Shown here: piece by piece, positions 35,201 through 48,461 of the stretch
How positions within the stretch are numbered: position 1 is the first letter of the stretch
Layout: each line of letters begins with the position of its first letter
Assembly (NCBI GenBank): GCA_941918925.1
Contig: OW799234.1
Location: 81,692,997-81,756,996 of the forward strand
Length of the DNA stretch: 64,000 nt
Source of the DNA: Phyto melanocephala
Taxonomy: Eukaryota; Arthropoda; Insecta; Diptera; Rhinophoridae
Reading direction: 5' to 3'
Position numbers and translations under genes: made by a program
The notes under the pieces: model-generated
The model's database searches: none
The model's input: the letters and a program-made list of their open reading frames with translations, nothing else
Told to the model about the DNA's origin: nothing

Positions 35201-37569
35201 CTCAAACAATACACATTTTGATTTTAAAATAAAAGAGTGCATTCCTACTACGACACCCTTTACAAATATTACTGTCATACAACCTCCTGCTACTCCTTCA
35301 TCTATTCGGCAAACTTTGTAATCTAGAATTTTGTAATGAAAACAACAGCAAGAATGGAAAAAAATTTAAATATTGTAACTATGCAACCATAAGCTTCGCT
35401 CACACATGTATGCAAAAATACTCAAACATATAAACAATTAAAGAAATTGTTTCTGAAAAAAATTAAGTGTGGTTAAGTCCTGATGCGTTGGTGCTGTGTG
35501 AGTTGCTCTGAATTTAAAAAAAACAGTCTAAAAGAAAGCAGTATATACATAGATGCTGTAGGGAAGAAAAAGAGAAAAAGTGAGTGCATTATTCAGGAAA
35601 TCCTTGAGTACTTATGCTAAACTCGATTTTTGTATTGTGATTGTAATTTCGCGTGTAATATTTTTCCTAGATTTTCTTCTTTTAAAGTGCCAGTGCTTAA
35701 TTAATGTTCTGTATATAATAAAAGAAATATTACAAATCCCAAGAAAGTGCAACAGAAAAGTGATTAGCAGCAAGTGTATAGAATGGAACTTTAATCAATA
35801 TGAGACTTGAGTAAAAATACAAAAAAGAAATAAGAAAAAGAATTTTAGTTCACTTAAGAGACTACAGTAATAACAAATGTTTAAGTAAATAATTCTATCC
35901 TACTTCTCATCGTTATCAAATTTTTGTTAAATTAAACTCAAAAAAGAAGAATTTAGTAAAATCCAAAGACTATAAATTACAAGCGATTAACTTTGTGTAT
36001 TTTTTTCTTTTCATCTTTTTTTATCTCATAAACTATAAAGCACCGGCAACCAGCAATGAAATTACAAATATGAGGAAATTAATCAAAGAAAAGGCTAAAA
36101 CACCACGAAAAATAACACCTTTACACACAATACGCTCTCCACATCTACCCCTCACTGTTTCTTTTTCAAGTTTGTTTATTTTAACTCCCCTTTCGTTTCG
36201 AAAAAAAAACGAAAAGGTCGAAAATAATAGAAAGTATATAATGAAGCAGCACACACCTCGATTATCAACCCTAAACTTCCGACAAAATGGTCAGTAGCAA
36301 ATACTGAGGTAGTGATGAATGACTATTAAAGGTGGCTTGTTGTCCCCCTTGCCAATCCCCCCATAAACTTTACAAAATATTTGTTTATTTGGGTCGTAGC
36401 CAAACAATGAAAGGACACAAACAATGGCAACATTAAAGTATTGTTTGTTTGTATCTGTGGCATATAAAGAAAATTTGGAAAGAAATTGAATTTTGGTTAA
36501 AATAATTGTTGATTTAGTTTTGTTGGTGCGAAAATATTCTGAAGAAAATATTTGCACTTAAGAAACTAAAAACCTTTTTGGGGTAAAAAAGAGATCCGTC
36601 CAATTAACAAAATAAATACAACTTGAACTTGTTTATTATTTATTATGTGGAAAAAATATCCTATAGCTAAAATGGCTTTTAAGCTGAACACGAAGGTTGT
36701 GAAAAATTTATGAGTTTGAATATTACCACGATAATTGGAGGTTCCAGTTTAGCTTTCTAAAAAGTAGTAGGATAAACCTAATACAGCTCAAAGACGGCGA
36801 AGTTAGTCAATTTATGTTAAAGAAAAACTAATTAAGCTGAGCCTTATTGTCTATAAAAGCTTACGTAGCTAAGAAAATATTCTGTCCAAATAATATGGAA
36901 CGAGAATCGTCTTTTAGTCTTAAAGGGGATACAATAAGAATGGAATATTTTTTCACCAGTTACCTTCACTAGACGGATGCGGAAAAAGAGTGTTTGGTGT
37001 CGGTTTAGAGCTGAAATCATCATCTATATTAAAAATACTTTCAAGGGACTTTTTAAACTGCACTTCGCTTTAAAAAAGACGCGGTTTATATTTACAAAAA
37101 AAACCTTTTTTCAAAAATTTTTAATTTCATTTTCTGTTTTTTTTTTTGCCACATTTTACTATTTATAAATAAGAATATCATATTCATTCCTACCCATAGT
37201 AACATGACTGTGATCGACGGTAATACAGGTGATCCCGCTCGTTTTTTGAAGAGTAAAAAATTTTTTCTAAGAGTAACGTTCCCAAAAAAGTCCGCCACAA
37301 ACATCAGTACCAGTCGCGCCATAGCCAAAACTTAAAGAAGTGTTTTTTGCATCGGGTATAAAGTTTAACTTTTTATCGATAAAATTAACAACAACAAATG
37401 ATTGTCGCTTATATAGCAATTGCAATTGTTGTTTAAATATGTTGCTGAATATTGAAATCGATAAAATTGTTGTTAACATGTGACTCATTTAAGGAGTGGG
37501 CAACTAAGGCTTAATGTCTTTATTTATAGTCAGGGTACATGATATCGACCAATGTGCGCAAAATTATCA
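35201..37569. other. AT-rich non-coding spacer
   Basis: Open frames at 35580-35810, 35995-36297 and 36291-36557 lack recognisable domains or splice context. None resembles a netrin EGF or NTR exon. Confidence 0.45.
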
Positions 37570-37577
37570 TATGTTAC

Positions 37578-37930
37578 TAGGGTGATCAATTATTCGACTT
37601 TTTTAAGAAACCGGTTTTCAAATAGTTTGAAATTTATAATTTAAAAAAAACCGGTTGCTATTTTGAAAATTGATAAAAAAAACCGGTTAACCGGTTCGAA
37701 TACATAAAATAAAATATTTAAAGAAAAAAATTAAAAATAATGTAAAAAAGATTATAATAAAAATTATATGCAAATATTAAATTTTTACAGTTTATATACA
37801 ATTGGCTGCACAATTACGCAATAACGCACTAACTGACATAAATGCAGTTGACTAATTTGGTTTTAATTAGTTGAATTTAAGGACAAAAGGTACTCTTTAC
37901 ACCGGTTGTAAAACCGAGTCGATCACCCTA
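37578..37930. mobile_element. 353-bp hAT MITE with AACCGGTT motifs, copy 1
   Basis: Terminal repeats TAGGGTGATC...GATCACCCTA are flanked by a perfect 8-bp duplication TATGTTAC (37570-37577 and 37931-37938), the hAT signature. The subterminal region carries four perfect AACCGGTT octamers and one CACCGGTT. No ORF. A second copy is at 63038. Confidence 0.9.
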
Positions 37931-37938
37931 TATGTTAC

Positions 37939-39302
37939 GTTTTTTTTTTAAATCGACTTTTAATGCAAATTGGTTCAACATCCATTAATCCATCTGCTGA
38001 TAAAATATTATCGCGACAACTGTTTTAGTTATGGAGATAACACTGTGTACATTTTATCGTTTGTAGCAGTGATATTTACATTTTTATTTATTTGAAAGTA
38101 ATAAAACGCTCTCCTTGGTAACATACGATGGTTTCGCACACAGGGGTCGATATGATTTAATCTAATATTTTTTTCTTATTGTAAAACTTGCGTCAATCAT
38201 ATTATTTCTGATTAGAACTATATCTCTACCTATAAGAGTATAAAAATATTTTTTTCTTAATTGTTATTTCCTTGCTCTCAAATTCTGAAAAATTTTTAAT
38301 ATTCACACATAAATTTCAATTTGTCATTATTAGTTTATTTAAAATGTTTTTAAAAATTAATAAGATTTATTTTCAAACACAGCCACAACAATAAACCAAT
38401 GTCTTTTCCCATTTGTCAACAACTGACAATTTCTATTACAAGCAATTGAAAATAGTTTAAGTAAAAACTGTTATACAAGATGAAACAATTTTTATTCAAT
38501 AGAAAAATTACAAACAGACAGCAAGTAGTCATTAAATCAATAGATTGCAAATTGACCAGTTGGTTCAATCAAATCAGCAAATAAGACAAATTCACAGTAA
38601 CACGAAACCAATGTTTAAGTGTGTGTACTCTGTGTTCTCATCAACACTTAGTAGACGTCGCTATGTATAACAACTTGTTAAATTATCAACATCACATTTA
38701 TTTAATCACTTCATTTGGAAAATATTTGATGAAACATATTTCAAATCCGTAGCATTGAAGTTTTGCTTTAAGACACTGTCAATAAAACTGCGAGTGATTC
38801 GCAGTATATTCGAACCAGAATTATAGTTCTGACATTGAACGTCAGTGTGTTCAAGGTACAAACAAAATTCTATAGAATACTGTGCAGTAATAAAACATTA
38901 ACAGATGTCTTTGATTAACTTTTACCCTCTTAAACAATCTGCATCAGTACAATAATAATAAAATCAGCAACAACAAAACGAAACGACAAACTACCCCGCG
39001 TTGTAATGTAATTTAAAATTTGTATTACGAAATGCATCAACCGGGGAGGAAACACATAAATAAATACAAACAAATTTTTTTGTGCTGCAAAAATTGGGGC
39101 AGAGAAGTGTGCAAAATTGGATAATAAAGGATTTTAATAGCTCTGTATACAAGTAGACCTTTACTGTTGGAAATTTCTTAATTTTTAACTGCTTCAGACG
39201 AATATACAGTAAGACAAATTTAGGTTTTAAATTTGGATAGAAAGCGGTTAACTAACAACAAAAGTAGTGCTAAAATTAAACATAAATACTAGTTATATTA
39301 TA
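37939..39302. other. AT-rich non-coding spacer
   Basis: Nothing was recognised. Confidence 0.45.
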
Positions 39303-39642
39303 CTAGCCAAGCCCGGCGCGTTGTTACGCTCCTGATTGAATAAAAGTGCATTCTGTATTTTTGTATAGGCGTGGCACTGCCCACTTTTCTAATCACTAAA
39401 CTGTATAGTCATGACAGCTCAATATGTGTGCAAAGTTTCAGAAAAACCGATCTAGTGCAAGTAGCTAAAAATGTTAACTTATTTTTTATGGGAGTAGCCC
39501 CGCCCACTTTTTACTACCCATAAACACTTCCTGGAATGTGTACAACAACTTGCCAAAGATTGAGTCCGATCGGCTTTACGGTTTCCGAGTCTATAGCTAA
39601 TACACACACAGACAGACAGACAGAGTTTCACTTTTATATAGA
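39303..39642 (-). mobile_element. Non-autonomous Helitron, 340 bp
   Basis: On the minus strand it starts TCTATATAAAAGTGAAACTC preceded by A and ends CGCCGGGCTTGGCTAG followed by T. It is the same family as 26723-27386, with the shared 'ccgatcgg', 'gagctgtcatgactata' and 'gtgggcagtgccac' segments, but has no helicase sequence. Confidence 0.85.
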
Positions 39643-40868
39643 TTTTATGTTAAAAAATCGACGACTAAACTTTTTAATAAAATTAAAAAGTTCATATATA
39701 TATATACAAAATATTTGAACTTAAGCCTTATCAGTTTTGTACACACTTTCTTCAAACGATATTTATAACTTGTTTTAAGATTTTTTAAATGAGCAAAAAC
39801 TTTTAACCCTTAAAAGAACCCAAAACCCAAACAAATACATACATACATACATTAATACTAAACATCTTTTCACATCTTTGTAGTAGTTAAATGCAAATCA
39901 AAATATATTTTATACAAAAAAAATATTTATTTCCAGTTTACAAAACACAAATAAAGAAGATAAAATCAATGAATTGGAAATGAGAATAATTTCAACACCA
40001 GTTCTTTTTCTCCTTATTTGTAAATATTATTAAGGTAACAACAACAACAAGATACTACACTTCTTACATATGAGTATTAGCAACAGTTGTTCAAAATGTA
40101 TTTATAATCCCAATGATGGAAATAACTGCCACAGGAAATTAATATAATTTTTAAAATATGAAAAGAAAAATAAACATCTAAATAAATTTTATAGTAAATT
40201 AGACAGGCACTAATACAAATTTGTAAAAAAAAAAAAATAGAATACAAACAATAGCAACAACAACAGCAAAAAACTCCCACTATCAAATGCGTGTTGAATT
40301 GGGAAATTACGGAATACGCCTCTATTGTCTTGTAAAATAAATAAAAAAAAAACATTAAACAAAATATTTCACAACAAAAAAAGAAATAAAGACAGGAACA
40401 TGGGATAAAAGGATGGTATCAGACATAGGTAGATATGAATGGTAAATGCACACACGAGCCAGAAATTAAGAGTATATTTTACACACAAACTCTTGTTGGT
40501 CCTTATGGGTTATTTGTTGTTAAATGTGTCTTTATGTCTGTCTATACTACGGTCCTTTTGTCTGGTTAATACAACTATAAATCTTAATTCTTACATTTGA
40601 TGAGCATCCCTTAATTTATTTCATTCATTCATACGTACAAAACTGAGATTGAAGAAACGGCAAAAAAGAAAACATGACTGTGGTACTTTTTTAATTTCAT
40701 GGTATGACAAAACTTTGTTCACTAAATTTCCATTTACGTATGTACGCAGAAAAATGTATTCGTAACATATATAAATGCAGTTAAAACACTTTTTAATTCG
40801 TTTCAAAAAAAAAATAAAAGGGTTAAAAATATCGGAATAGTACCTCAGAGTATGTTAGCATAACATTT
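39643..40868. other. AT-rich non-coding spacer
   Basis: Contains an ACAT/CATA run near 39836-39852 and A runs. No gene was seen. Confidence 0.45.
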
Positions 40869-41493
40869 TTATACCTTTCACACAAAAGTGAAAAAGGGTA
40901 TAAATAGGTTTGTCGTTCCGTGTGAAATTTCTACAATTTTCATTTCCGAAGACAGTCGATCAGTCTGTCCGTCTGACCGTCTGTTCGGGTGTATGTTTAA
41001 ATCAACTTTTTGAAGCTCCCCGATATCGCCTGGACCTGCGTAAGGTATTATAATATCAAAAATATTCGGGAGCAGATCTGTATAGAAAATCAAACAAATC
41101 GGTATATAAACAACTGAGATATGAGGAAAAAACCACTCATTTTTTTTCACAAATACAACATACACCACATACATACAAACGTGGTATACTGGTCAGAGTG
41201 AACGTGGCATCAAACTCCCGCTGAGCCAGAACATTTTTTGTTTGTTTATTTATTTTATATATTTTTATTATTTTTTTTTATTAATTTTTTTAAATTTATT
41301 TTTTTTTATTATTTTTTTTTGAAACATGCATACGTAAACTCAATTTATAATTTTGCAATGGGATGTTTTTATATATTTATGTACGTATTTTATATGAGAT
41401 GAATGGTGATACAAAGAATTGTTTTTGCATGACTACACTTTGTGAAGGGTGTATAAGATTCGGGACGGCCAAATATAGCACTGTTACTTGTTT
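40869..41493 (+). mobile_element. INE-1-like family B copy
   Basis: It starts TTATACCTTTCAC and ends GTGAAGGGTGTATAAG, then the decayed hairpin TTCGGGACGGCCAAA and ACTTGTTT. The tRNA-like stretch TATACTGGTCAGAGTGAACG and then TGGCATCAAACTCCCGCTGAG lies at ~41185-41226, followed by a T-rich core. Confidence 0.75.
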
Positions 41494-44400
41494 AAACTTA
41501 TAAGGTTCAAATTAAAATATTATAAATATGTATAAAGTACTTTTTATACATAATAGAACTGGGAATGGTACAACATAAGCCAAAAAAGATAACTCAGCAG
41601 TGCCGTTTGTCATGAACAACGCGAACAATATAAACATTCTACTGGCTGATCAGCATTAACCAGTGACTTCAAATGGCTCCACCGGAAAACCTCGAGATGC
41701 ATTAAATCACACGAACTTTAAAACTAACTGACAGATCCATTTTGACAAAATTAATTTGAAGCCAAAATTTTATTCCAATAAATCGTTGGCTGCCAGAGTT
41801 GGGTCAATCGGTTACTTTAGTTCGTTTTTTGTTAACAACCTGGTTTATTTTTTGCACAAACTACAATGAAATTTAGAGCAACGACTTGTGCCCAACTTTT
41901 TTGCCTGCGGATGTCATAAAGGACGTAGAGTCATCCTAATGAAACCAAACTTGAATCAATGTCATCTATACTTTTAAACAAAACGTGCAGTAACGATCTC
42001 CAGTTAGGTGAGCTCCGAGCTTAGATTTCAAAAAATAAAGTTCAGTTTTATGCATATAACGTAATCTGTAACATCTTTTGTGTCCCACTTCATATATAGA
42101 TATTTTCTTTATTAACAAACTCGTTACTCCAAAAACAAACATAATTCTGAGTTTAACATTGATTGATTTTCAAACAAAATTTGGATAACATGACAGCGTT
42201 TTTTAAGCGTCAACCTATTCAAGATCACTTTCTAGAATATACTGATCATAAATGTCAAAAAGTTACCGCAGTATGACTTTCCGTTTAATAGTTAACCGTT
42301 TCGTAACTTCTATCGGGCTTAGAAAAACGCCCTGTACAAAGATTTTATTTTTAAATATGAAATCGCAATTCTTACTTTAGTTTTGAAAATAGAAATAGTA
42401 CCAAAACAAATTCACTTGAGTAAATGGAGTATACTGAAGATTTTGTAAAAAGTACAATTAATTCATCCCTGAAACAACCGAATAAACACATCTACACACA
42501 TAACAAAACACATGTTTATATGCATACATAGATGGGCAATAATAATAAAAAAGGAATCGACCTTCATTTGGTATTTCATTTGACATAATTTTTTGCCTTT
42601 ACTTTTCTATTTTGAAAAAGTGTGCGTGATCAGGGTTTGTTTGTGTTCGCACAATCTTTATCTGCATTTAAATGTCAGTGTATGAGTAATTTTCATTTCA
42701 TATGCACAAAAAAAATAAAGTTTCCTGGGGTATATGTGGGTATTTAGCGTGTGTTGGTTACGTTACTCCGCAGACATTAAGGTGCCTATTGAGCAAACAG
42801 CCACCAGTAAAGTCTATCTACATATCCACATTGTTCTCTTGTAATTATTTGTATTTAGTTAAACATGTTAGTGTGTATGTATGTGTATACTCATATGTAA
42901 TATATTGCAAAATAACTTGTACATAAATTCGTTAAGGCATTAAAGAACAACTATGGTATTAAAATTTTTTAAGAATAATTTAATTTTTTTTGTTATTTTC
43001 TTATCTTCTGACGAACTCCCTAAAGTGTTGTAAAAATGTCATATGAAACAAATATAGTAATTTTTATTTATGTTTTAATGGTCATAACGAAAAGTTCAAA
43101 AAAAGTTAGTGGTATGTGAAAGCAAACAGCTTTATAAGTACATTTTTTTAATGTCGCGACGTTAAAAAAAAAGTGTAAAAATCAAAGAGAATGTTTTTTG
43201 CATGGCAAAAACAATAATTTGTAACTCACAGCACTACCAAGATTTGAAACATTAAATAATAATAAAGTTTTGGAATATAACAAAATATAAACAGAACATG
43301 AATCATAAGGAAAACACTGACAACATAAGCGTTAAATTAAAAAACTAATAAATGTGACGACCTTCTACGAGAAAAGGGACCTAGTGTGTCGAAAAACGGG
43401 TTTGGACTTAAGGGTGGATTCTGGTACCTTAAAGGGTGTAGAATAAAATGAAATGAGATAGATTTCTTATAAAAAAATTATTTGCGGCTTAAGAATCAAG
43501 TATCGAGATCATAACAAACATAGCAGCAACAATAGGTATTATCACACTAAAAGCGAAAAAAATCGTCACCAGATAGGCATGACGTCACCAATCATAACTA
43601 ACCATACCAAATCGCATCTCCCAACTGAAGGTGTGTTCACAAAGGCGTTTTTCTCAAAACATCATTCGTATACCTTATTGCATACAAGGAAATTCTAAAA
43701 TTGTTTTGTTTTAACTTTTGTACTGCTTATTATCTCAGAAACAGATAAAAAAGAAGAGATTATATTAAAAGTAATTTTGTTTTCATATTCCTTCGCATAC
43801 GCGAAATGCATTATTAAGCTGCTACTAGTACAATGTGGCGCACTCTTAGAAACAGGTTAATACTAAGTAAGCGTTTTAAGAAGCAGTTTTAGCAATAAAT
43901 TTTTTTTGGTGGGTTTATATATTATGTATAACTACAATATAAACTGATTTAAGTCTCTCAAACTAATTTAATATTTTATAGTTTTCCACTTCCAAATAAT
44001 TACCCAAATAAAATTTTATTAACCGTTTCGATAAACAATCCTTACTTTGAGTAGAAATCAAAGTCCTAAAAACTTGTCCCATATTTATGACCTTAAGCAT
44101 AGTACAACACACCATCTCTATACAGAGATAAAACCAAAATTTTCTATCCTTTACTTCTTATGTTTTCTCTTGCTGTTGTTTTTTTTGTAATCATATTGGA
44201 TTTTTTTTTTAATTTATGATGCTCGTGTACGTTTAGCAGCAGCGAAATTAAACGTATGAATAGCAACTAGTTTTTGTAGGGGAAAATATGGGTTCATCTG
44301 TCTTTCATGCATCTGTAGCCTTTGACGGCACACGACGATGATGTTTAGGTTGATGATGGTGGTAAACCAATATTGTGGTTTTATTTTGTGGTAAAACCGT

Positions 44401-45216
44401 TAAAAAATTTCCAATAACTATTAAAGGCTGTATGGTGAGTAGTAAACTCCTATACTATACAGATTAAATTTATAGATGTAGCATGACGATTGAACTTGTA
44501 AAAGTTTGCAGTGAAATGTGGCCATTTAACATCCACACAAAGTAAATTCTAACAAACCGTTTATAGGTATAGGACAGTAACAATTCCTATATAAAGACAT
44601 TTCAAAATGCTTGGACGAGTTAACTTTAAATTTTTTCCGGCGAAAAACATCTGCTTTTTAAAATTGATAATTTCTATCTGTTAGTTTCATGAACAGGCAT
44701 TTTGATGTGATGACGGTTGAATTTTCTTTTATATTCTTTGCTATTGTTAAATATTTATAGAAAATATATTGAAAGTATGGTATTTTATTTGTTTTCATTA
44801 AATGGCCATAAATATACTGCAAATCCATGCAATTAGTATTTGCAGCTGTTAGGAATTTCATTTTCCAATGCACTTAAAAATTTGGTGTTTATAACAACAC
44901 ACCACCAACATCTAGCAGCAATAGCTATAGCTATAGCAACTTAAATAAATTAGAAACTACAAATCCCTGAAATTTTTAAATACACTCACTCGTCTTCAGA
45001 GTTTCAGAAATTTAAGTGTTTTAGCGATTTAAATATTAAAACTGCTTTCGTTGCGGATTTTAATGATAATTGCAGTCAGATGTTTTTTTTTCTTTCAATA
45101 AAATTTATTAAAAATAAACTAAAGTGAAGTAGAATATTAAACACATGCACACATTTTGCATTAATCTTTACAGATAACGTATTTATAAAATGATGTAAAA
45201 TTTTAAATTAAATAAT
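41494..45216. other. Long AT-rich non-coding stretch
   Basis: 3.7 kb without a convincing ORF, exon, RNA gene or transposon end. The 41580-42050 and 43330-43650 parts are less AT-rich and could be decayed repeats, but I could not identify them. Confidence 0.4.
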
Positions 45217-46019
45217 TATACCCTTCACCTGTGGTGCCAAGGGTATATTAATACTTGTCATTTCGTTTGTAATTTCTACAATATTCATTTCCGACCTCAT
45301 AAAGTATATATTTTTTTGAAGTCCATGAATATGGGATTGAACAATATCCGTTGTACGTGTGTTATTTAAAATCAAGGTCGAAAAGATCCTAAATTATAAA
45401 CAGACCTGCTATGAGACAAATCTTTTTAGAATATTCGGGAACAAATCGCTATTGAAATCCAGCATAATCGCCCCATAAGCTTCTGAGATATGAGAAAATA
45501 AAAATGAATGCTGTTGTACTTTCCCAAATAATAACCACAAAAATTAGTATTTTTCAACCGTGGCATAATTTATAGACACACTTGTTACCATTTATGAGTA
45601 TGATATATTATATTACAATATATTTGTAAGAAAAATTGTTATAATCGGTTTCTAATCGACAAAGTTATAAGCAAAAATTATTGTAAAAATATATTTTTTT
45701 TAATACATCTACTTCTTAAGCTCCTAAGCAATTTTTGGACATACTAGTGATACACAATTTCAAAATCATGCCTCTAAAAACATTTCTGAGAAGAACAAAC
45801 AAATCATTTTTAAATAGCCTGAGATATAAGTAACAAAATACAGCATTATCAGAGTTTTTCTAAAATTTACAAGCGAAAATGATTTTTCCAGCTTCTACAA
45901 AACCGATCGGGTCAATATGGATATTAAATGAAAGAGCATGATAAGTAAAAATTAATAAATCATTAAAGGATAAAAATCCAAGATAAAAAAATGGCAGATA
46001 TATGGGGCAAATGTTGTAA
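45217..46019 (+). mobile_element. INE-1-like family B fragment, 3' end missing
   Basis: The 5' end TTATACCCTTCACCTGTGG and the 'tttgtaatttctacaat' and 'cgacctcataaagtat' segments are clear to ~45530. The rest to ~46019 resembles family body only weakly. It is cut off by the Helitron fragment that follows. Confidence 0.6.
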
Positions 46020-46533
46020 GAAGTGGGCGGGGCTACGCCCATAAAAAATAAGTTGTAATTTTTAGCTACTTGCACTTTATCGATTATTCTGAAACTTCGC
46101 ACGCATATTGAGCTGTCATGTCTATATAAATTCGTGATTAGAAAAGTGGGCAGGGCCACGCCCCATTAAAAATAAAAATTATTATTTTCAGCTATTTCCA
46201 CGCAATCCATTGGTTCCCACCGATTTGCCTTTCAACTTCAAGCGACTACAGTTTCCAGTTCGCCTTGTCTTCGCTATTACCATCAACAAAACACAAGGAC
46301 AGTCTTTGCGTGTTTCAGGGTTGAATTTGGAAAGTCCATGCGTTTCACATGGCCAGCTGTACGTCGCATACTCCAGAGTGGGAACACCAAAATTTTTTTC
46401 ATTTTTACAGTAAGTGGAAAAACCAAAAATATTGTAAACCACTTGCATTACAATAAAAATCAATAAAATATTATTTTTAATATTTATTATCAATTAAAAT
46501 TCAGAATGCATTTTTATTCGTTAAGGGTCGCAT
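46020..46533 (+). mobile_element. Helitron fragment with helicase tail, copy 2
   Basis: It shares with 26723-27386 the 'agtgggcggggctacgccc' type segment, 'attgagctgtcatg', 'gaaaagtgggcagg' and the helicase tail. The extreme 5' end is missing. The right side stops at the 'tttttattcgttaaggg' segment, before the GC hairpin and CTAG. Compared with copy 1 it keeps an extra 19 bp at 46200-46218, just before the helicase segment. Confidence 0.75.
46216..46485 (+). pseudogene. Helitron helicase C-terminal fragment, frameshifted
   Basis: Encodes FAITINKTQGQSLRVSGLNL, HGQLYVAYSRV and then FFSFLQ with a stop at 46413. The remaining conserved tail (GKxKxIVNHLHYNK equivalent) continues in another frame to ~46470. 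Same motif V/VI region as the fragment at 27049; no upstream helicase motifs. Confidence 0.75.
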
Positions 46534-46645
46534 ACATACAAGATTTACTTATCAAAAATCATTAAATTATATTTAATAATTAACTTTAAAAAGTTATTAT
46601 AATTAGATTGAAAATTACCGTTAAAATAACTATATTAAACTTAAT

Positions 46646-46954
46646 TTAATTCGAATCCAGTAATTTTGAAATAGAATTAAAGAAGAGCCACTTTGATAAT
46701 CTAGATTCCAATAGTTTGTTTCTTTCGTGAGTTATTGTTGCACCAGATTCAGAAAATATGTGCCGCCTTGGCACAGATGTAGCAATGTAGATTGAATATT
46801 TAAGTACAATTCTTGACAGCTTCGGAAACAAAGACTTGATGTCCTCCCATTTAACAATTAGGTCGCTTTTTATTGGTCGTACTGGGGATGATAGGTACAT
46901 CTGTACTTTTGTTTCGCTGATAGTGTATTTAGCAGAGGATAATTTATTTTTCAC
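46646..46954 (-). pseudogene. hAT transposase C-terminal (dimerisation) domain relic
   Basis: A 102-codon open stretch on the minus strand with the order of the hAT C-terminal dimerisation region: a W-E-D-I-K-S-L-F-P-K-L-S segment, then YIATSVPRRHIFSESGATIT, then an ERNKLLESRLSKWLFFNS segment. The family form is 'AxSVPSERxFSxAG...RRNRLSP...LLFLN'; here the conserved S-E-R is R-R-H, a damaged key motif. The N-terminal BED finger and catalytic core are not seen. An ATG opens the frame, but this is probably not a gene start. A domesticated gene is unlikely given the truncation. Confidence 0.7.
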
Positions 46955-48461
46955 ACATTTGTGGGTTCATTACTTGTGGTATTTCTAAATATCAAATTGT
47001 GAGCTATCATCATTAGATGTGATTTTTTAGGAACATCGACTTATCGTTTACTTCGTTATACTACATACATATGCATGTACATATAACTCAATGCACTTTA
47101 TTTAGCCATTTTTTCAATATTTTCTTTTAATTCTCATTTCAATAAAGATTTAATGAAATAAGAACAACAATTTACATTATCAATAAAATCAATAAATTAA
47201 CAAATCCGATATCTATAAAAAAAATAAAATCACAACCTGTAATAGCATCAACCTGTCTAAATGAATATCTGACAAAACTTTTCATTTCAAAATATATACT
47301 TTCAAAGACTACAAAATGTTTTTACTTCAGCCAAAATATGCACGTATTGAAATAGTTGCTGTGTAAAATCTATAACCAGCAAAACTCCTACATACAGACT
47401 TAATTGCGGATTTCAACTGCACGGAAAAGTGAGTGAAATGAGTTGTAAGACAGACATATAGACTATACACACTTTTCGCCATGGGTGATACATGTTTTAA
47501 AGGAGAAATAAAAAACAAGAAAAAAAACCAAAAACAAAATAAAAAAAAAAACTTTTAAAAGAATTGTTTTGAAGAGCAAATTGTAAATGCCAAAGGGCAC
47601 AATATTGTACTCCAACAATATAGACAAATTTATGTACATACATACTAAAACTAAACTAAAACAATGACAGCACCACTCGTAATCCTAATGACAGTATTGG
47701 TTTGAGCTACTGCCGCTGCTGTTACTACTACTATGCTTTTAATGGTGATGACGAGGATTTTACTGATGACAATGAAAATATGTAGCATAAACTTTCATTT
47801 TTTTACCATTTTTCACAGAATGGTCTAAGCAACTTCGTATGTATTTTGAACAGAAATTCAATTTTTAAATTAAGTGCCAGATTTTTTTAATGAAAAACTT
47901 TTTTATGGTCGTTCTTTCTGTTACGTTTTTCCTGAATTTTTCTATTTAAAATTTTTGGTTTATACTATGTTTTTTCAGCTGGAAAATTATGCCTCAAGTA
48001 AAATGATGAACTGAAATTGGCAATATTATGGAAAGAAATGTGAGTAAATGTGTTTCATAATATTTTGTAAGATTTACATAAAACAAAACATAAAAATACA
48101 TAAACTCTAAAATAAAACAAAAAGGGACTTGAACATAATGTTTAAGGAGATGGTGGAGCAAGACAGAGAAAGATTAGTAAGGAGAGCTTGACTAATATAT
48201 TTAAATTTGTTTCAACTGCTGTTTTTTGCAAATATTTCTTTCACTTACATATGTATTTGCGTAAGCTAACTCTCATATAATATTTTTATAACTTTGAGTA
48301 AACAATTATGCAAGTTTCAGCAAAAAATTTCCTACCAATTAAAATTATTATTTCAATGTGATTGATTTAAATCAGAACTTTATTAAAACCGTATCCCAAA
48401 GTTAAAACTCTTTAATTCCGTTATATAAAAGAATGTCATCAGCCCAACACAAATGATGACT
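46955..48461. other. AT-rich non-coding spacer
   Basis: Nothing was recognised; small open frames only. Confidence 0.45.

Noticed and set aside
35995..36557. Exons of a host gene (open frames of 88-100 codons on both strands)
   Set aside because: No recognisable domain and no paired splice sites in frame; they do not resemble netrin EGF or NTR sequence.
46188..46493. 101-codon minus-strand open frame
   Set aside because: It is the antisense of the Helitron helicase fragment.
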